Positions 8,427 to 18,023 are shown, numbered from the stretch's first letter. The stretch is 25,452 nucleotides of DNA from an uncultured Pseudomonas sp. (GCA_946886875.1 CAMPJN010000011.1:1-25452); one strand, 5' to 3'. Program-made: numbers and translations. Notes: a model not told the origin generated them from the sequence alone.

Positions 8427-10202
8427 ATGAGAAGCCCAATCAGGCGTTCGGAGATCATCGAAAAATCGCCCAGTGACTGGCCCGTCGAGCCGAACTGGTC
8501 GGACAGCCCCGCGGCGCGCGAGGAATTTTCCTGGCGCACGGAAGCGGCGGGACTGAGTGGTCTGCCCGATGGCGGGTTGAATCTGGCCTTCGAAGCCGTG
8601 GATCGGCATGCCTTGGGCGAACATCGATGGCATGTGGCGCTGCGCATCCTGCAACGTAACGGCGGACGCAGGGATATCGACTATGGCCAGTTGAGCGAGC
8701 TGAGCAACCGCTTCGCCAATCTGCTGAAGGGCCTCGGTGTCGGCCCTGGCGAACGGGTATTCCTGCTCTGCGGACGCGGCCTGGAACTGTACCTGGGCAT
8801 GCTCGGCAGCTTGAAGAACGGCTGTGTGGTATCGCCGCTATTCTCCGCCTTCGGGCCCGAGCCGATAGAAACCCGGCTGCGCCTGGGCGAGGGCGCGGTG
8901 TTGCTGACCAGCGAAAGCCTTTACCAGCGCAAGGTGGTGGCGATCCGCGAGCGTTTACCGACGCTCAAACATGTATTGGTGTATGCCGAGAACGACGACG
9001 CCGAGCCTTCTTTCGAGGGTACGCATAACCTGAATCAGTTAATGGCGGACGCCGCGGAAACCTTCCAGATAGCCCAGACGACGCCCGACAGCCCGGCGCT
9101 GTTGCATTTCACCAGCGGCACCACAGGCGCGCCCAAGGGTGCGTTGCATGTACACGGGGCGGCGCTGACTCATCTGGTTACCGGCAAGTACGCCCTCGAC
9201 CTGCATCCGAATGATATCTACTGGTGCAGCGCCGATCCGGGCTGGGTCACCGGCACCTCATATGGCATTCTCGCGCCCTTGCTGCTGGGGGTGACCAGCG
9301 TGGTCGACAGCGGCGAGTTCGATGCCGAGCGTTGGTATCAGATTCTCGAACAGGAGCGGGTCAACGTCTGGTACACCGCCCCCACGGCCATCCGCATGCT
9401 GATGAAGGCCGGTGCGGACCTGGCGCACCGCCACCATTTCCCCCATCTGCGTTTTATCGCCAGCGTTGGCGAGCCGCTCAATCCCGAGGCCGTGTGGTGG
9501 GGCAAGGAGGTGCTCGGCCTGCCGATCCACGACAATTGGTGGCAGACCGAGACGGGCGGCATCATGCTCGCCAATACCCTGTCGATGGCGATCAAACCCG
9601 GCTCCATGGGCAAACCGCTGCCGGGCGTCGAAGCCGCCATCGTCGAACGTCACGACGCCAGCCTGAGCCTGCTGGACGATGGGCAAGTCGGCGAACTGGC
9701 GCTGAAACAGCCCTGGCCGGCGATGTTCCGCGCCTATCTTGGGCAGGATGAGCGCTACCAGCGCTGTTTTGCCGGCGATTGGTATCTGAGCGGCGACCTG
9801 GCCTGGCGCGATGCCGACGGCTATTACTGGTTCGTCGGTCGCAGCGACGATGTGATCAAGTCCGCCGGGCACCTGATCGGCCCCTTCGAAGTGGAAAGCG
9901 CATTGATGGAGCACCCGGCGGTGGCCGAGGCCGCGGTAATCGGCATTCCCGATGCGTTGCTGGGTGAGATGGTCAAGGCGTTCGTTTCGCTGAAGGGCGG
10001 GTTCGACCCCAGCCCGCAGTTGCAGACAGAACTGCTCGGCCATGCGCGCAAACGCCTGGGGGCGGCCGTGGCGCCCAAGGAACTGGCCTTTCTGCCCAGC
10101 TTGCCGCGCACCCGCAGCGGCAAGCTGATGCGCCGTCTGCTCAAGGCCCGCGAACTGGGCCTGCCGGAAGGCGACACCTCGACCCTGGAGAACCCTGTAT
10201 GA
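8427..10202 (+). CDS. Acetyl-CoA synthetase-like acyl-CoA ligase (AMP-forming)
   Basis: A 591-aa member of the ANL superfamily. AAAGGAG lies 9 bases before the ATG. The phosphate loop is [10 protein letters not shown] (229-238), the adenine-site motif is NWWQTETGG, the [20 protein letters not shown] region forms the hinge, and the C-terminal catalytic lysine lies in RTRSGKL (Lys566). WWQTETGG is the acetate/propionate-type signature, so acetate is the likely substrate. At about 590 residues it matches the shorter AcsA-type enzymes rather than the 650-residue Acs. It lies 27 bp after the formate dehydrogenase genes, and its stop overlaps the E1 alpha start (ATGA). That links it to the pyruvate dehydrogenase-type genes. 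It could supply or recover acetyl-CoA. Confidence 0.88.
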   Translation: MRSPIRRSEIIEKSPSDWPVEPNWSDSPAAREEFSWRTEAAGLSGLPDGGLNLAFEAVDRHALGEHRWHVALRILQRNGGRRDIDYGQLSELSNRFANLLKGLGVGPGERVFLLCGRGLELYLGMLGSLKNGCVVSPLFSAFGPEPIETRLRLGEGAVLLTSESLYQRKVVAIRERLPTLKHVLVYAENDDAEPSFEGTHNLNQLMADAAETFQIAQTTPDSPALLHFTSGTTGAPKGALHVHGAALTHLVTGKYALDLHPNDIYWCSADPGWVTGTSYGILAPLLLGVTSVVDSGEFDAERWYQILEQERVNVWYTAPTAIRMLMKAGADLAHRHHFPHLRFIASVGEPLNPEAVWWGKEVLGLPIHDNWWQTETGGIMLANTLSMAIKPGSMGKPLPGVEAAIVERHDASLSLLDDGQVGELALKQPWPAMFRAYLGQDERYQRCFAGDWYLSGDLAWRDADGYYWFVGRSDDVIKSAGHLIGPFEVESALMEHPAVAEAAVIGIPDALLGEMVKAFVSLKGGFDPSPQLQTELLGHARKRLGAAVAPKELAFLPSLPRTRSGKLMRRLLKARELGLPEGDTSTLENPV

Positions 10203-11200
10203 GCATGCCCGCGCTGCCTTACCCGCGGGAATTCGCCCAGAGCCTGCTGCGCGACATGTTGCGTATCCGCCGCATGGAGGAGCGCGCCGCCGAGCTGTAC
10301 GGCGAGGGCAAGATCCGCGGCTTTCTGCATCTGTATATCGGCGAGGAAGCGGTGGCGGTCGGCGCATTGCGCGCATTGGCGCCGGACGACGCGGTGCTGG
10401 CCACCTACCGCGAGCATGCTCATGCCTTGATCCAGGGCGTTCCCATGACCACGATCATGGCCGAAATGTACGGCAAGCAGGAAGGCTGCTCGCGCGGGCG
10501 CGGCGGCTCGATGCACCTGTTCGACGCCAGAACGCGATTTTTCGGCGGTAATGCCATCGTCAGCGCCGGCTTGCCGTTGGCGGTGGGCCTGGCCCTTGCC
10601 GAGCACATGCTCGGCGGTTCGCGGATCACTGCGTGTTTCTTCGGCGAAGGGGCGATGGCCGAAGGCGCCTTTCACGAGGCGATCAACCTGGCGGCGCTGT
10701 GGCAATTGCCGGTGCTGTTTTGCTGCGAGAACAATCTTTACGCCATGGGCACCGCCCTGGGTCGCTCGCAATCGCAGACCGATCTTTGCGCCAAGGCGGC
10801 GGCCTACAAGGTGGTCGCCGAGGCGGTGGACGGCATGGATGTGGTGGCGGTACATGAAGCCACGCGCAAGGCGGTGGCGCAGGTGAGGGCAGGGCTGGGG
10901 CCGTACTTCCTGGAGTTCCAGACCTATCGTTTCCGTGCCCATTCGATGTTCGATCCCGAGTTGTATCGCGACAAGGCTGAAGTCGAGAAGTGGAAAGAAC
11001 GCGGCCCCATTCACAACTATAGCGCCCGATTGAAGGCGCAAGGCTTGCTGGACGAGGCGCAGTTTCTCGCCATCGACAGCGCGGTTTGCGCGGAGGTCGA
11101 GGCCGCCGTCGCCTTTGCCGAAGCCGGCAGCCTGGAGCCGCTGGAAACGCTATGCCGTGATGTATATACCGCCACATCGAACGCGGAGGGCGCAGCATGA
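10199..11200 (+). CDS. Pyruvate/acetoin dehydrogenase-type E1 component, alpha subunit
   Basis: A protein of 333 aa, full length for the alpha chain of heterotetrameric thiamine-diphosphate E1 enzymes. The thiamine-diphosphate motif is GEGA (149-152) followed by ENN (177-179), with Glu replacing the usual Asp of GDG. The conserved YREH (70-73) and RGGSMH (101-106) active-site segments are present. With E1 beta it would decarboxylate a 2-oxoacid and acylate the lipoyl group of E2. Pyruvate or acetoin are both possible; the family is closest in look to PdhA/AcoA. It starts within the stop of the ligase gene (ATGA overlap) and ends overlapping E1 beta in the same way, so translation is probably coupled across the three genes. 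Confidence 0.9.
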   Translation: MSMPALPYPREFAQSLLRDMLRIRRMEERAAELYGEGKIRGFLHLYIGEEAVAVGALRALAPDDAVLATYREHAHALIQGVPMTTIMAEMYGKQEGCSRGRGGSMHLFDARTRFFGGNAIVSAGLPLAVGLALAEHMLGGSRITACFFGEGAMAEGAFHEAINLAALWQLPVLFCCENNLYAMGTALGRSQSQTDLCAKAAAYKVVAEAVDGMDVVAVHEATRKAVAQVRAGLGPYFLEFQTYRFRAHSMFDPELYRDKAEVEKWKERGPIHNYSARLKAQGLLDEAQFLAIDSAVCAEVEAAVAFAEAGSLEPLETLCRDVYTATSNAEGAA

Positions 11201-12171
11201 GCGGCCGCATAAGCTACCGCGAGGCATTGCGTCAGGCATTGCGCGAAGCCATGCAGCGTGATCCCCGGGTGTTTCTGATGGGCGAGGATGTCGGCTGCTA
11301 CGGCGGTACCTACGCGGTGTCCAAGGGCCTGCTCGAGGAGTTAGGCGCCGAGCGTATCCGCGACGCGCCACTCTCCGAACTGGGTTTCGTCGGTGCTGGA
11401 ATCGGCGCGGCGCTGGGCGGCATGCGGCCGATCGTCGAGGTGATGACGGTGAACTTCTGCCTGCTCGCCCTCGACCCGTTGATCAACACCGCAGCGACCC
11501 TGCGGCATATGTCCGGCGGCCAGTTTTCCGTGCCCCTGGTGCTGCGCATGGCCACCGGTGCGGGTCGGCAGTTGGCGGCCCAGCACTCCCATAGTCTGGA
11601 AGGCTGGTTTGCGCATATCCCCGGATTGAAGATTCTCGCCCCGGCCACGCTGGAGGACGCCCGCGGCATGCTCTGGCCCGCGCTGCAGGACCCCGACCCG
11701 GTGCTGATCTTCGAACATGCCCAGCTCTACAACCTCGAAGGCGAATTGAACGAGGCTGAAACAGTGGACATCTGTTCGGCCAAGGTGCGCCGCGCCGGTC
11801 GCGACCTGACCCTGATCGCCTATGGCGGCACCCTGGGCAAAGCCCTGGCGGCGGCCGAACAACTGGCCGGGGAGGGCATAGACGCCGAGGTCATCGACCT
11901 GCGCGTGTTGCGTCCACTGGACGATGCCTCCTTGCTCGCCTCGGTGCGCAAGACCCGGCGCGCCCTGGTGGTCGACGAAGGCTGGCGCAGCGGCAGCCTG
12001 GCGGCCGAGATCATCGCGCGGATCGTCGAGCAGGGCTTCTATGAACTGGATGCACCGCCGGCGCGGGTGTGCAGCGCCGAAGTGCCGATACCCTACGCCA
12101 AACATCTGGAGCAGGCGGCATTGCCGCAAGTGCCGGCGATAGTCGCGGCGGCCCATGCGTTGTGTGGCTAA
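11197..12171 (+). CDS. Pyruvate/acetoin dehydrogenase-type E1 component, beta subunit
   Basis: A 324-aa protein of the usual beta-chain length. It has [20 protein letters not shown] near residue 30, [20 protein letters not shown] with the cofactor-activating glutamate, and [18 protein letters not shown], all typical of PdhB/AcoB. The transketolase C-terminal domain begins around residue 195 ([13 protein letters not shown]). The start is an ATGA overlap with E1 alpha. It would pair with the alpha subunit to build the thiamine site at the subunit interface. The following E2 gene is separated by 84 bp that contain a REP-like palindrome, so transcription may be adjusted there. Confidence 0.91.
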   Translation: MSGRISYREALRQALREAMQRDPRVFLMGEDVGCYGGTYAVSKGLLEELGAERIRDAPLSELGFVGAGIGAALGGMRPIVEVMTVNFCLLALDPLINTAATLRHMSGGQFSVPLVLRMATGAGRQLAAQHSHSLEGWFAHIPGLKILAPATLEDARGMLWPALQDPDPVLIFEHAQLYNLEGELNEAETVDICSAKVRRAGRDLTLIAYGGTLGKALAAAEQLAGEGIDAEVIDLRVLRPLDDASLLASVRKTRRALVVDEGWRSGSLAAEIIARIVEQGFYELDAPPARVCSAEVPIPYAKHLEQAALPQVPAIVAAAHALCG

Positions 12172-12193
12172 CCGGCATGGGGCATCTGTAGGA

Positions 12194-12213
12194 GCCAGCT
12201 TGCTGGCGATCAA
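12194..12213. repeat. REP-like palindrome overlapping a near-match ANR box
   Basis: The E1 beta/E2 gap contains TGTAGGA followed by the palindrome GCCAGC-TT-GCTGGC (12194-12207), a typical Pseudomonas REP shape. Overlapping it, 12200-12213 reads TTGCTGGCGATCAA, one mismatch from TTGAT-N4-ATCAA. The ANR match may be a by-product of the repeat. Confidence 0.6.
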
Positions 12214-12255
12214 TGGATCAGGCGCTGCCTGGTATTGCTGATTGAGGAAGGGTGA

Positions 12256-13425
12256 ATGATCGAATTCAAGCTGCCATCCCTCGGCGCCGACATGGACGAG
12301 GGCACTCTGCTGGAATGGCAGATCAAACCGGGCGACAAGATCACGCGCGGTCAGGTGGTCGCGGTGGTCGATACGGCCAAGGCGGCAGTGGATGTGGAAT
12401 CTTGGCAGGACGGCGAAGTCTTCGAGCTGCTGATCGAACCTGGCGCCAAGGTGCCGGTGGGCACGCCAATCGCCACATTGCTGGAAGCCGGGGAAAGCGC
12501 CCCCAGTGTCAGGCGCAAGCCCATGTCCGTAGTCGCTGCACGGCAAACCGAGCCCGCGCCAGTGGCCACAAGCAAAAAAGCTGAACCCGCCGAACCGCCG
12601 AGCAGTAGGCCGCGGGTTTCCCCAGCCGCGCGCAAGCGTGCCGCGGAGCTGGGTTTGGACCCAGCCGCACTGGCCGGCAGTGGCCCCCATGGCGTGGTCA
12701 CCCTGGAAGACGTCGAAGCCGCCGCCGCACCACCTGCTGCGCCTAGAGCACCCGCCGACCGCCACGCCGCGATGCGCCAGGCGATTGCCGCGGCCATGAG
12801 TCGCTCGAAACGCGAGATACCGCACTACTACCTGAGCGAGACCATCGCTCTCGGCAATGCCATGGCCTGGCTGCAGGCGCGCAATGCCGAGAGCACGCCC
12901 GAGCAACGCTTGCTACCCAGTGTGCTGCTACTCAAGGCGGTGGCTCTGGCGCTGCGCGAATATCCGCAACTCAATGGTTTCTGGCGCGACGAGGCCTTTC
13001 AGCCGGCTGCCGGCATTCACCTCGGCGTGGCCATCGCCCTGCGTCAGGGCGGGCTGATTGCACCGGCGCTGCACGATGTCGCCGACAAGCCGCTGAGCCA
13101 ATTGATGAGCGAACTCGGCGATCTGGTGCAACGCGCCCGCAGTGGTTCGCTGCGCAGCTCGGAGCTGAGCGACGCCAGCCTCACCGTCACCCAGCTTGGC
13201 GATCAGGGCGTGGACGCTGTAATTGGCGTGATCTACCCGCCCCAGGTGGCCTTGGTCGGTTTCGGTCGCATCCTCGAACGGCCCTGGGTGACGGCGGGGC
13301 AGCTGTGCGTCATTCCCACGGTGATCGCCAGCCTGGCCGCCGACCATAGGGTTAGCGATGGCCATTACGGCGCGCGCTTTCTCGCCGAGGTCCACCGGCT
13401 ACTACAAACCCCGGACAGCCTTTAA
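12256..13425 (+). CDS. Dihydrolipoamide acyltransferase (E2) with one lipoyl domain
   Basis: A 389-aa protein starting at ATG 12256 with GAGGAAGGG upstream. The lipoyl domain occupies residues 1-77 and its modified lysine is Lys42 in VVDTAKAAVDVE, where most relatives read TDKA. An Ala/Pro-rich linker follows. The peripheral-subunit-binding domain is at about 121-154 (VSPAARKRAAELGLDPAALA). The catalytic core runs from 168 to the end and has the acyltransferase signature HRVSDG (364-369; His364, Asp368). It transfers the acyl group from E1 to CoA. No E3 (dihydrolipoamide dehydrogenase) lies in the window, so E3 must be borrowed from another complex. Confidence 0.9.
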   Translation: MIEFKLPSLGADMDEGTLLEWQIKPGDKITRGQVVAVVDTAKAAVDVESWQDGEVFELLIEPGAKVPVGTPIATLLEAGESAPSVRRKPMSVVAARQTEPAPVATSKKAEPAEPPSSRPRVSPAARKRAAELGLDPAALAGSGPHGVVTLEDVEAAAAPPAAPRAPADRHAAMRQAIAAAMSRSKREIPHYYLSETIALGNAMAWLQARNAESTPEQRLLPSVLLLKAVALALREYPQLNGFWRDEAFQPAAGIHLGVAIALRQGGLIAPALHDVADKPLSQLMSELGDLVQRARSGSLRSSELSDASLTVTQLGDQGVDAVIGVIYPPQVALVGFGRILERPWVTAGQLCVIPTVIASLAADHRVSDGHYGARFLAEVHRLLQTPDSL

Positions 13426-13436
13426 GGAGCGGCATC

Positions 13437-13682
13437 ATGGATAAGCAGCAGTTGCGTCAGCAGGTAGTGGAAGAACTGCAACAGGTTGCCCCTGAACTCG
13501 ACGCCGAAACCCTGCGCGGTGATCGGCCGCTACGCGACGAGGTCGATCTGGATTCGATGGATTGGCTGCGCTTTCTCAGTGCCTTGCACCGGCGTTTTGC
13601 GGTGAATATCCCCGAGGCTGACTACCAGCAGTTGAATAGTCTCGATGCATTGGTGGGCTATCTGGATCAGCGTTTGCCTTAG
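13437..13682 (+). CDS. Acyl carrier protein
   Basis: An 81-aa acidic carrier protein, starting 11 bases after the E2 stop with AAGGAG 7 bases upstream. The phosphopantetheine attachment serine is Ser40 in EVDLDSMDWLRFL, close to the canonical D-S-L/M. Helices 1 and 4 look intact (KQQLRQQVVEELQQV, NSLDALVGYLDQRL). A dedicated carrier protein behind an acetyl-CoA ligase and a 2-oxoacid dehydrogenase is unusual. It may receive acetyl or another acyl group from this cluster, but no ketosynthase or other partner is present here. It could also be a moonlighting partner of E2. The family call is secure; the role is not. Confidence 0.85.
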   Translation: MDKQQLRQQVVEELQQVAPELDAETLRGDRPLRDEVDLDSMDWLRFLSALHRRFAVNIPEADYQQLNSLDALVGYLDQRLP

Positions 13683-13699
13683 TAGACCGTGCAGCGCAG

Positions 13700-13736
13700 G
13701 CTGAGGAACGAAACCCAGCGGGCTTCGTTCCTCAGC
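13700..13736. terminator. Long hairpin, probable terminator; dispersed repeat copy 2
   Basis: A 17-bp stem (13700-13716 with 13720-13736) with one mismatch and a 3-base loop lies 18 bp after the carrier-protein stop. It lacks a clear T-run. Its right arm and the following CAACCTACG match the repeat after usp (3530-3558), so it belongs to a dispersed element. It probably ends or attenuates the fdh-acs-pdh transcript. Confidence 0.6.
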
Positions 13737-13812
13737 GCCAACCTACGACAGGCTCCCAGCAACCTCAGTCGCAGCGACATGGGGCGGCGCATCTGATGGC
13801 AGGTAATTCACC

Positions 13813-14625
13813 ATGGCTGATAAACATCTGTTTCACGACGCTTACCAGCCACGGCAGATTGCCCAGCGGGTGGCGGATATGGGCGTGGCCAAGGCGCGCG
13901 CGAAGACGCTCACGCTGTTTGTGCTGGCAGTGCTCGCCGGCGCGTTCATCTCCCTCGGTGCGTTGCTGTTCACCGTGATAGTCACCGAAAGCAGCCTCGG
14001 CTTCGGCGTTACCCGCCTGCTCGGCGGGCTGGGTTTCTGCCTCGGTCTGGTGTTGGTAGTGGTCGGCGGGGCGGAGTTATTCACTGGCAATAATCTACTG
14101 GCGATGGCCTGGGCCAGCCGCCTGATCAGCACGCGCGAGGTACTGCGCAACTGGTGCCTGGTCTATCTGGGCAATGTGGTTGGCTGCCTGGGCACCGTAT
14201 TGCTGGTGCTCTGGGCCAATACCGCCGGCATGGGCGACGGTGCGGTGGGCGACACGGCACTGCAGATCGCTCACGGAAAATCCGCGTTGTCCTGGCTGGA
14301 AGCCTTTGCCCGCGGAGCGCTGAGCAACACCCTGGTGTGCCTGGCGGTTTGGCTGGCGATGGGCGGGCACAGCGTCACCGACAAGATCCTCGCCATCCTA
14401 TTTCCCATCAGCGCCTTCGTTACCCTCGGTTTCGAACACTCCATCGCCAACTGGTTCTTCCTGCCATACGGCCTGGCGCTGGGCGGAATGGATAGCCTGG
14501 CTCTGTCCGGCATCGCCAGCAACCTGCTCGCCGTCACCCTCGGCAATATCCTCGGCGGCACGTTGCTGGTTGCGGGTGTGTATTGGCTCGCCTACCTGCG
14601 CGGCGAGGGCAATAGTCCGGTCTGA
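13813..14625 (+). CDS. focA: Formate/nitrite transporter family channel (FocA-like)
   Basis: A 270-aa inner-membrane protein with the six hydrophobic segments of the FNT family, at roughly 33-57, 68-90, 113-135, 163-184, 191-206 and 232-262. Family signatures are LFTGNN (89-94), YLGNVVGC (118-125) and LGFEHSIANWFFLP (205-218), with the conserved gating histidine at His209. It forms pentameric channels moving formate, nitrite or related anions. The formate dehydrogenase upstream makes formate the likely cargo. No ANR box lies directly before it and a hairpin separates it from the carrier gene, so it may depend on readthrough or a weak local promoter. Confidence 0.9.
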   Translation: MADKHLFHDAYQPRQIAQRVADMGVAKARAKTLTLFVLAVLAGAFISLGALLFTVIVTESSLGFGVTRLLGGLGFCLGLVLVVVGGAELFTGNNLLAMAWASRLISTREVLRNWCLVYLGNVVGCLGTVLLVLWANTAGMGDGAVGDTALQIAHGKSALSWLEAFARGALSNTLVCLAVWLAMGGHSVTDKILAILFPISAFVTLGFEHSIANWFFLPYGLALGGMDSLALSGIASNLLAVTLGNILGGTLLVAGVYWLAYLRGEGNSPV

Positions 14626-14664
14626 ACCGGTAACGGCTAAGCCCCCGACTGTCCACCTTGGCAC

Positions 14665-15228
14665 TCAGCCAGGCAGCTGGCGCACCACCTCGATGCGAAA
14701 GTCCGGCTCGTAGGGCGGTACGTTGCATTCGATGATATCGCCAGGAGCGATCTGCAGCCGTACCCCGACAATATCGGCATGCACGGGTTGTTGGCTGACG
14801 CAGCGGTCGACCAGCACCGCGGTGCGTACGCATTGAGCCCCAAGGCCGGAAAGATAGGCGCAGGTGCGTAACAGCGAATGGCCGTGATAGAGCACATCGT
14901 CGATCACCAGCAGGTTGGTGTTGGCCATATCCAGCTTGGCTAGTTCGGGATTCTCGGTCAGTGCGGTTTGCGCATGCAGCAGGCTGAGGTCGTCGGCGTA
15001 GCGCTTGACCTTGAGCGCGAAAAGCGGCAACTCAGCTTGCCCGGTAAGCTGCGCCAACTGTTGTTGCAGCATGCGCGCCAGGGGTTCGCCACGGCGCAGA
15101 ATCCCGATTAACGCACTTTGCCCCGGCGGTAACAAAGCTGCAGCCTGGCGCGCCATCGCCTGCACGATGAGTTGTAATTCAGCCGTGTTGTACAGACACA
15201 GGCGTTGCACGTTGCTGGCTGTCTGCAT
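14665..15228 (-). CDS. Phosphoribosyltransferase, PyrR-like
   Basis: A 187-aa type I phosphoribosyltransferase. The PRPP loop is LLVIDDVLYHGHSLL (106-120), where His replaces the usual Thr after Tyr (normally YTGRT). A pyrophosphate loop is seen in IGILRRGEPLA (41-51). Overall order and length match PyrR, the uracil phosphoribosyltransferase/pyr regulator. Its start lies 20 bp after the end of the broken fnr-type gene, so the two form an operon. The ribosome binding site is weak (GAGACGAG). No pyrimidine genes are nearby and the altered PRPP loop may change activity, so a regulatory or specialised role is possible. A PRPP-making enzyme paralogue is also in this island (1404-2366). Confidence 0.8.
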   Translation of the reverse strand: MQTASNVQRLCLYNTAELQLIVQAMARQAAALLPPGQSALIGILRRGEPLARMLQQQLAQLTGQAELPLFALKVKRYADDLSLLHAQTALTENPELAKLDMANTNLLVIDDVLYHGHSLLRTCAYLSGLGAQCVRTAVLVDRCVSQQPVHADIVGVRLQIAPGDIIECNVPPYEPDFRIEVVRQLPG

Positions 15229-15248
15229 GTCGCTCGTCTCTAAAACAG

Positions 15249-15999
15249 TTAGCTTGGGGCGCCTGCCAGCTCAGAGCGACGCGTATTCGCCCATGACCGC
15301 AGTCTGGTCAGTTCTATTTCACGGCCGCGAAGTTCGATCAGGCCCTGCTGGCGGTAACGGCTGAACAGGCGGCTGACAGTCTCTGTGGTCAAGCCCAGGT
15401 AATTGCCGATTTCACCGCGGCTCATGGGCAGGATGAATTTCACCGTCGACAAGCCGCGCCTACTGAAACGGGCCGACAGATTGAGCAGAAAGTTACTCAG
15501 GCGTTGTTCTGCGCATTCGCGGCTGTGGCTGAGGTGCTCTTGCTCTACATGCAGCTCCCTGCTCAAGGTGTTGAGCAGTTGCTTTCTGAGATGAGGCATG
15601 CGACCGGCCAATTCCTCCAATTCTTTCAGAGGTATGGTGCAAGCCAGCGAAGTTTCCAATGCCACGGTGTAACTGGGGAAGGTATCGTCACAAAAAGCAT
15701 CCAGCCCGATCAGCTACACCTGGTAGCACGAAGCCGGTGATCTGTTCGGTACCGTCCGGTCCCAACAGATAGGTTTTCAGGGCGCCCGAACGTAACGCAA
15801 AGATATGTTGCACGGTATCGCCAGCACGGAACAGGTGGTCGCCTTTATGCAAGGGGCAGTTGCGCTTGATGATTCCCTCCAATCGTGCTGTTTCCGTCTC
15901 ATCCAGGTTGGCGGGAAGACAAAACCGCTGGAGCGCGCAGTCATGGCAGCCGATGGATGTTCTGAACGAGCCACGATAGGCGTAACCAACAGTAGGCAT
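15249..15999 (-). pseudogene. FNR/ANR-family oxygen-sensing regulator, interrupted by a +1 base
   Basis: Two frames together make one FNR-type regulator of about 250 aa. Translation from ATG 15999 (AGGAGG 5 bases upstream) gives the N-terminal cluster cysteines (GCHDCALQRFC) and the cNMP fold up to QITGFVLPG, then runs out of frame to a stop at 15688. Removing one base (the A on the + strand at 15716) restores PGELIGLDAFCDD, TFPSYTVALETSLACTIP, the fourth cluster cysteine in LACTIP and a complete helix-turn-helix (GEIGNYLGLTTETVSRLFSR). Everything else is intact, so the break is recent, a sequencing error, or a programmed shift. It is downstream of ftsH and 20 bp before the phosphoribosyltransferase gene. 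If intact, it would be the local sensor for the ANR boxes around it. Confidence 0.9.
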
Positions 16000-16054
16000 A
16001 GAACCTCCTGCAACAGGTCGGACGGTAACCTGATAAGCGTAGTTCAGGTCCGGG

Positions 16055-17899
16055 TTAATAGCTGGTCGCTGCCCCACTAGAATGCGGCTCAGGCAGCAAC
16101 ACCAATGAACGTAGCGGCGGAAAGTCTTCCGGAGTCAGGGTTTCTTTTTCCAGCAACAGCCGGGCGCCTTGTTCCAACTCCTGACGTTTGCGCTGCAATA
16201 GCGCTTTGACCTGTTCGTAAGCCTCGTCGATCAAGGCTTTGACGCACAGATCGACCTCTCGGGCGGTCTGTTCCGAATAGTCCTTTTCCCGCAGGCTGAT
16301 CGCTTGTTCGCCCAGATAGCTGGCGCTTTGGCGCTCCAACACCGCCTGACCGAGTTCGCTGCTCATGCCGAAGCGGGTGACTATCTGCCGTGCAATATCG
16401 GTGACCTTGGCCAGATCGTCCGCCGCGCCGGTGGAAATTTCGTCGAACACCAAGTATTCGGCCGCACGCCCGGCGAGCAATACCTGCATACGGTTTTTCA
16501 GTTCGCGCAGGGTAATCAGAAAGCGATCCTCGGTAGGCCGCTGCAAGGTGTAGCCCAGGGCGCCGACCGAGCGAGGAATGATCGAAACCTTGTGTACCGG
16601 GTCCATGCCCGGCAGACTTGCGGCGGCGAGGGCATGGCCCATTTCGTGATAGGCCACCACCTCGCGCTCGTGGGGCTGCAGCAAACGCCCGCGGCGTTCG
16701 CTGCCGACCACGATGCGTTCCACCGCCTCGGTGAAGTCGACCATGTTCACCGAATCGGCGCCGCGACGGGTGGCGACTATGGTCGCCTCGTTGACCAGGT
16801 TGGCCAGGTCAGCCCCGGAAAAGCCGGTGGTCATGCCGGCAATGCCTTCAATATCGAGGTCGGCATCGGCCTGGATACGCTTCAGATGCACCTTGAGAAT
16901 GGCCACCCGGCCGCGCCTGTCCGGGCGGTCGATGACGATCTGTCGGTCGAAGCGACCGGCGCGGAGGAGGGCGGGGTCGAGTATCTCAGGGCGGTTGGTG
17001 GCGGCGAGCAATACCACGCCCTCGCGGGTATCGAAACCGTCCAGTTCGGCCAACAGTTGGTTGAGCGTTTGCTCCTTTTCATCGTTGCCGCCAAAGGAAC
17101 CGGCGCCGCGCATCTTGCCCAGCGCATCCAGCTCGTCGATGAAAATGATGCAGGGCGCGGCCTTGCGCGCCTGCTCGAACAGATCGCGCACCCGCGCGGC
17201 ACCGACGCCGACGAACATCTCGACGAACTCGGAACCGGAAATGGAAAAGAACGGCACTCCGGCTTCGCCAGCCACCGCTTTGGCCACCAGGGTCTTGCCG
17301 GTGCCTGGCGGGCCGACCAGCAGTATGCCTTTGGGAATGCGCGCGCCGAGGCGGCTGTACTTGGGCTGATCCTTGAGAAAGGACACCACCTCCAGCAACT
17401 CGGCCTTGGCTTCGTCGATGCCCGCGACATCGTCGAACGTCACCCCGGTATCGCGCTGGACGAAGATCTTCGCCTTGGATTTACCGACATTGACCATGCC
17501 GCCGAAGCCCTGTTTTTCGGCGAGGCGACGAAACAGGAACGACCAGAGGGCAAAGATCACTATAAAGGGCAGCAACCAGCTCAACAGATTGTCCAGCAGG
17601 CCGCCGTCACGGGTGCCGATGAACGTCACCTTGGACTGCGCCAAGGCCTCGGCCAGGTCGGGTTCGACCCGGATGGTGCTGAACTGGTAGCGGTTGTTGA
17701 TCGGCTCCTTGAGCTTGCCGGTGATCTGCTGCTGCTCGATGCGCAGCTCGCCGAGCTTTTCCTGCTTGAGCAGACGCATGAACTCGCTATAAGGAATCGG
17801 CTCGACCGCGTTGCGTTCGCTCCACCAACCCTGGAATAGCAGCAACAGGCTGAACGCGACCAAGAAGAACCAGAGATTCCATTGTTGGTGCTTTTCCAT
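16055..17899 (-). CDS. ftsH: ATP-dependent zinc metalloprotease FtsH
   Basis: A 614-aa membrane AAA+ protease. Transmembrane segments lie at about 8-24 and 104-123, flanking a periplasmic domain. The AAA module has Walker A GPPGTGKT (196-203), Walker B IIFIDE (251-256) and the second-region arginines near 313-319 (RAGRFDRQ). The zinc site is HEMGH (418-422) with the third ligand in STGAADDL (about 494). It extracts and degrades membrane and cytoplasmic proteins. At this position, with hsp20, usp and a VKOR protein nearby and an ANR box 64 bp upstream, it is probably a second, stress-specialised FtsH rather than the housekeeping copy, which normally sits beside rrmJ/folP. This is inference from context. 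Confidence 0.93.
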   Translation of the reverse strand: MEKHQQWNLWFFLVAFSLLLLFQGWWSERNAVEPIPYSEFMRLLKQEKLGELRIEQQQITGKLKEPINNRYQFSTIRVEPDLAEALAQSKVTFIGTRDGGLLDNLLSWLLPFIVIFALWSFLFRRLAEKQGFGGMVNVGKSKAKIFVQRDTGVTFDDVAGIDEAKAELLEVVSFLKDQPKYSRLGARIPKGILLVGPPGTGKTLVAKAVAGEAGVPFFSISGSEFVEMFVGVGAARVRDLFEQARKAAPCIIFIDELDALGKMRGAGSFGGNDEKEQTLNQLLAELDGFDTREGVVLLAATNRPEILDPALLRAGRFDRQIVIDRPDRRGRVAILKVHLKRIQADADLDIEGIAGMTTGFSGADLANLVNEATIVATRRGADSVNMVDFTEAVERIVVGSERRGRLLQPHEREVVAYHEMGHALAAASLPGMDPVHKVSIIPRSVGALGYTLQRPTEDRFLITLRELKNRMQVLLAGRAAEYLVFDEISTGAADDLAKVTDIARQIVTRFGMSSELGQAVLERQSASYLGEQAISLREKDYSEQTAREVDLCVKALIDEAYEQVKALLQRKRQELEQGARLLLEKETLTPEDFPPLRSLVLLPEPHSSGAATSY

Positions 17900-17962
17900 C
17901 CGGCCCGTCCTTGCTCAGGAGTGCATAGACAGTCTTTTTACCCCGAAGGCAAGCCGCTGATA

Positions 17963-17976
17963 TTGATGCCGATCAA
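17963..17976. promoter_or_regulatory. ANR/FNR box, perfect (TTGATGCCGATCAA)
   Basis: A perfect TTGAT-N4-ATCAA palindrome 63 bp upstream of the ftsH ATG. At -41.5 it would place a - strand transcript start near 17928. The transcript would cover ftsH, the fnr-type gene and the phosphoribosyltransferase, so the regulator would sit in its own type of regulon. Confidence 0.85.
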
Positions 17977-18023
17977 CAGCGTTCCGTATAGGCAACGCTG
18001 GCCGTGGCTGGAAACAAAGTACC

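Noticed and set aside
9824..11041. 405-aa - strand open frame
   Set aside because: Antisense to the acyl-CoA ligase and E1 alpha; composition reflects the codon bias of the opposite strand.
11341..12906. 521-aa - strand open frame
   Set aside because: Antisense shadow across E1 beta and E2; no recognisable domain.
16000..16077. Longer start for the fnr-type gene at 16077
   Set aside because: It would run into the end of ftsH; ATG 15999 has AGGAGG at good spacing and begins like FNR proteins.
16304..17839. 511-aa + strand open frame
   Set aside because: It lies wholly antisense to ftsH, which has every family motif. Long antisense frames are common in GC-rich genes.
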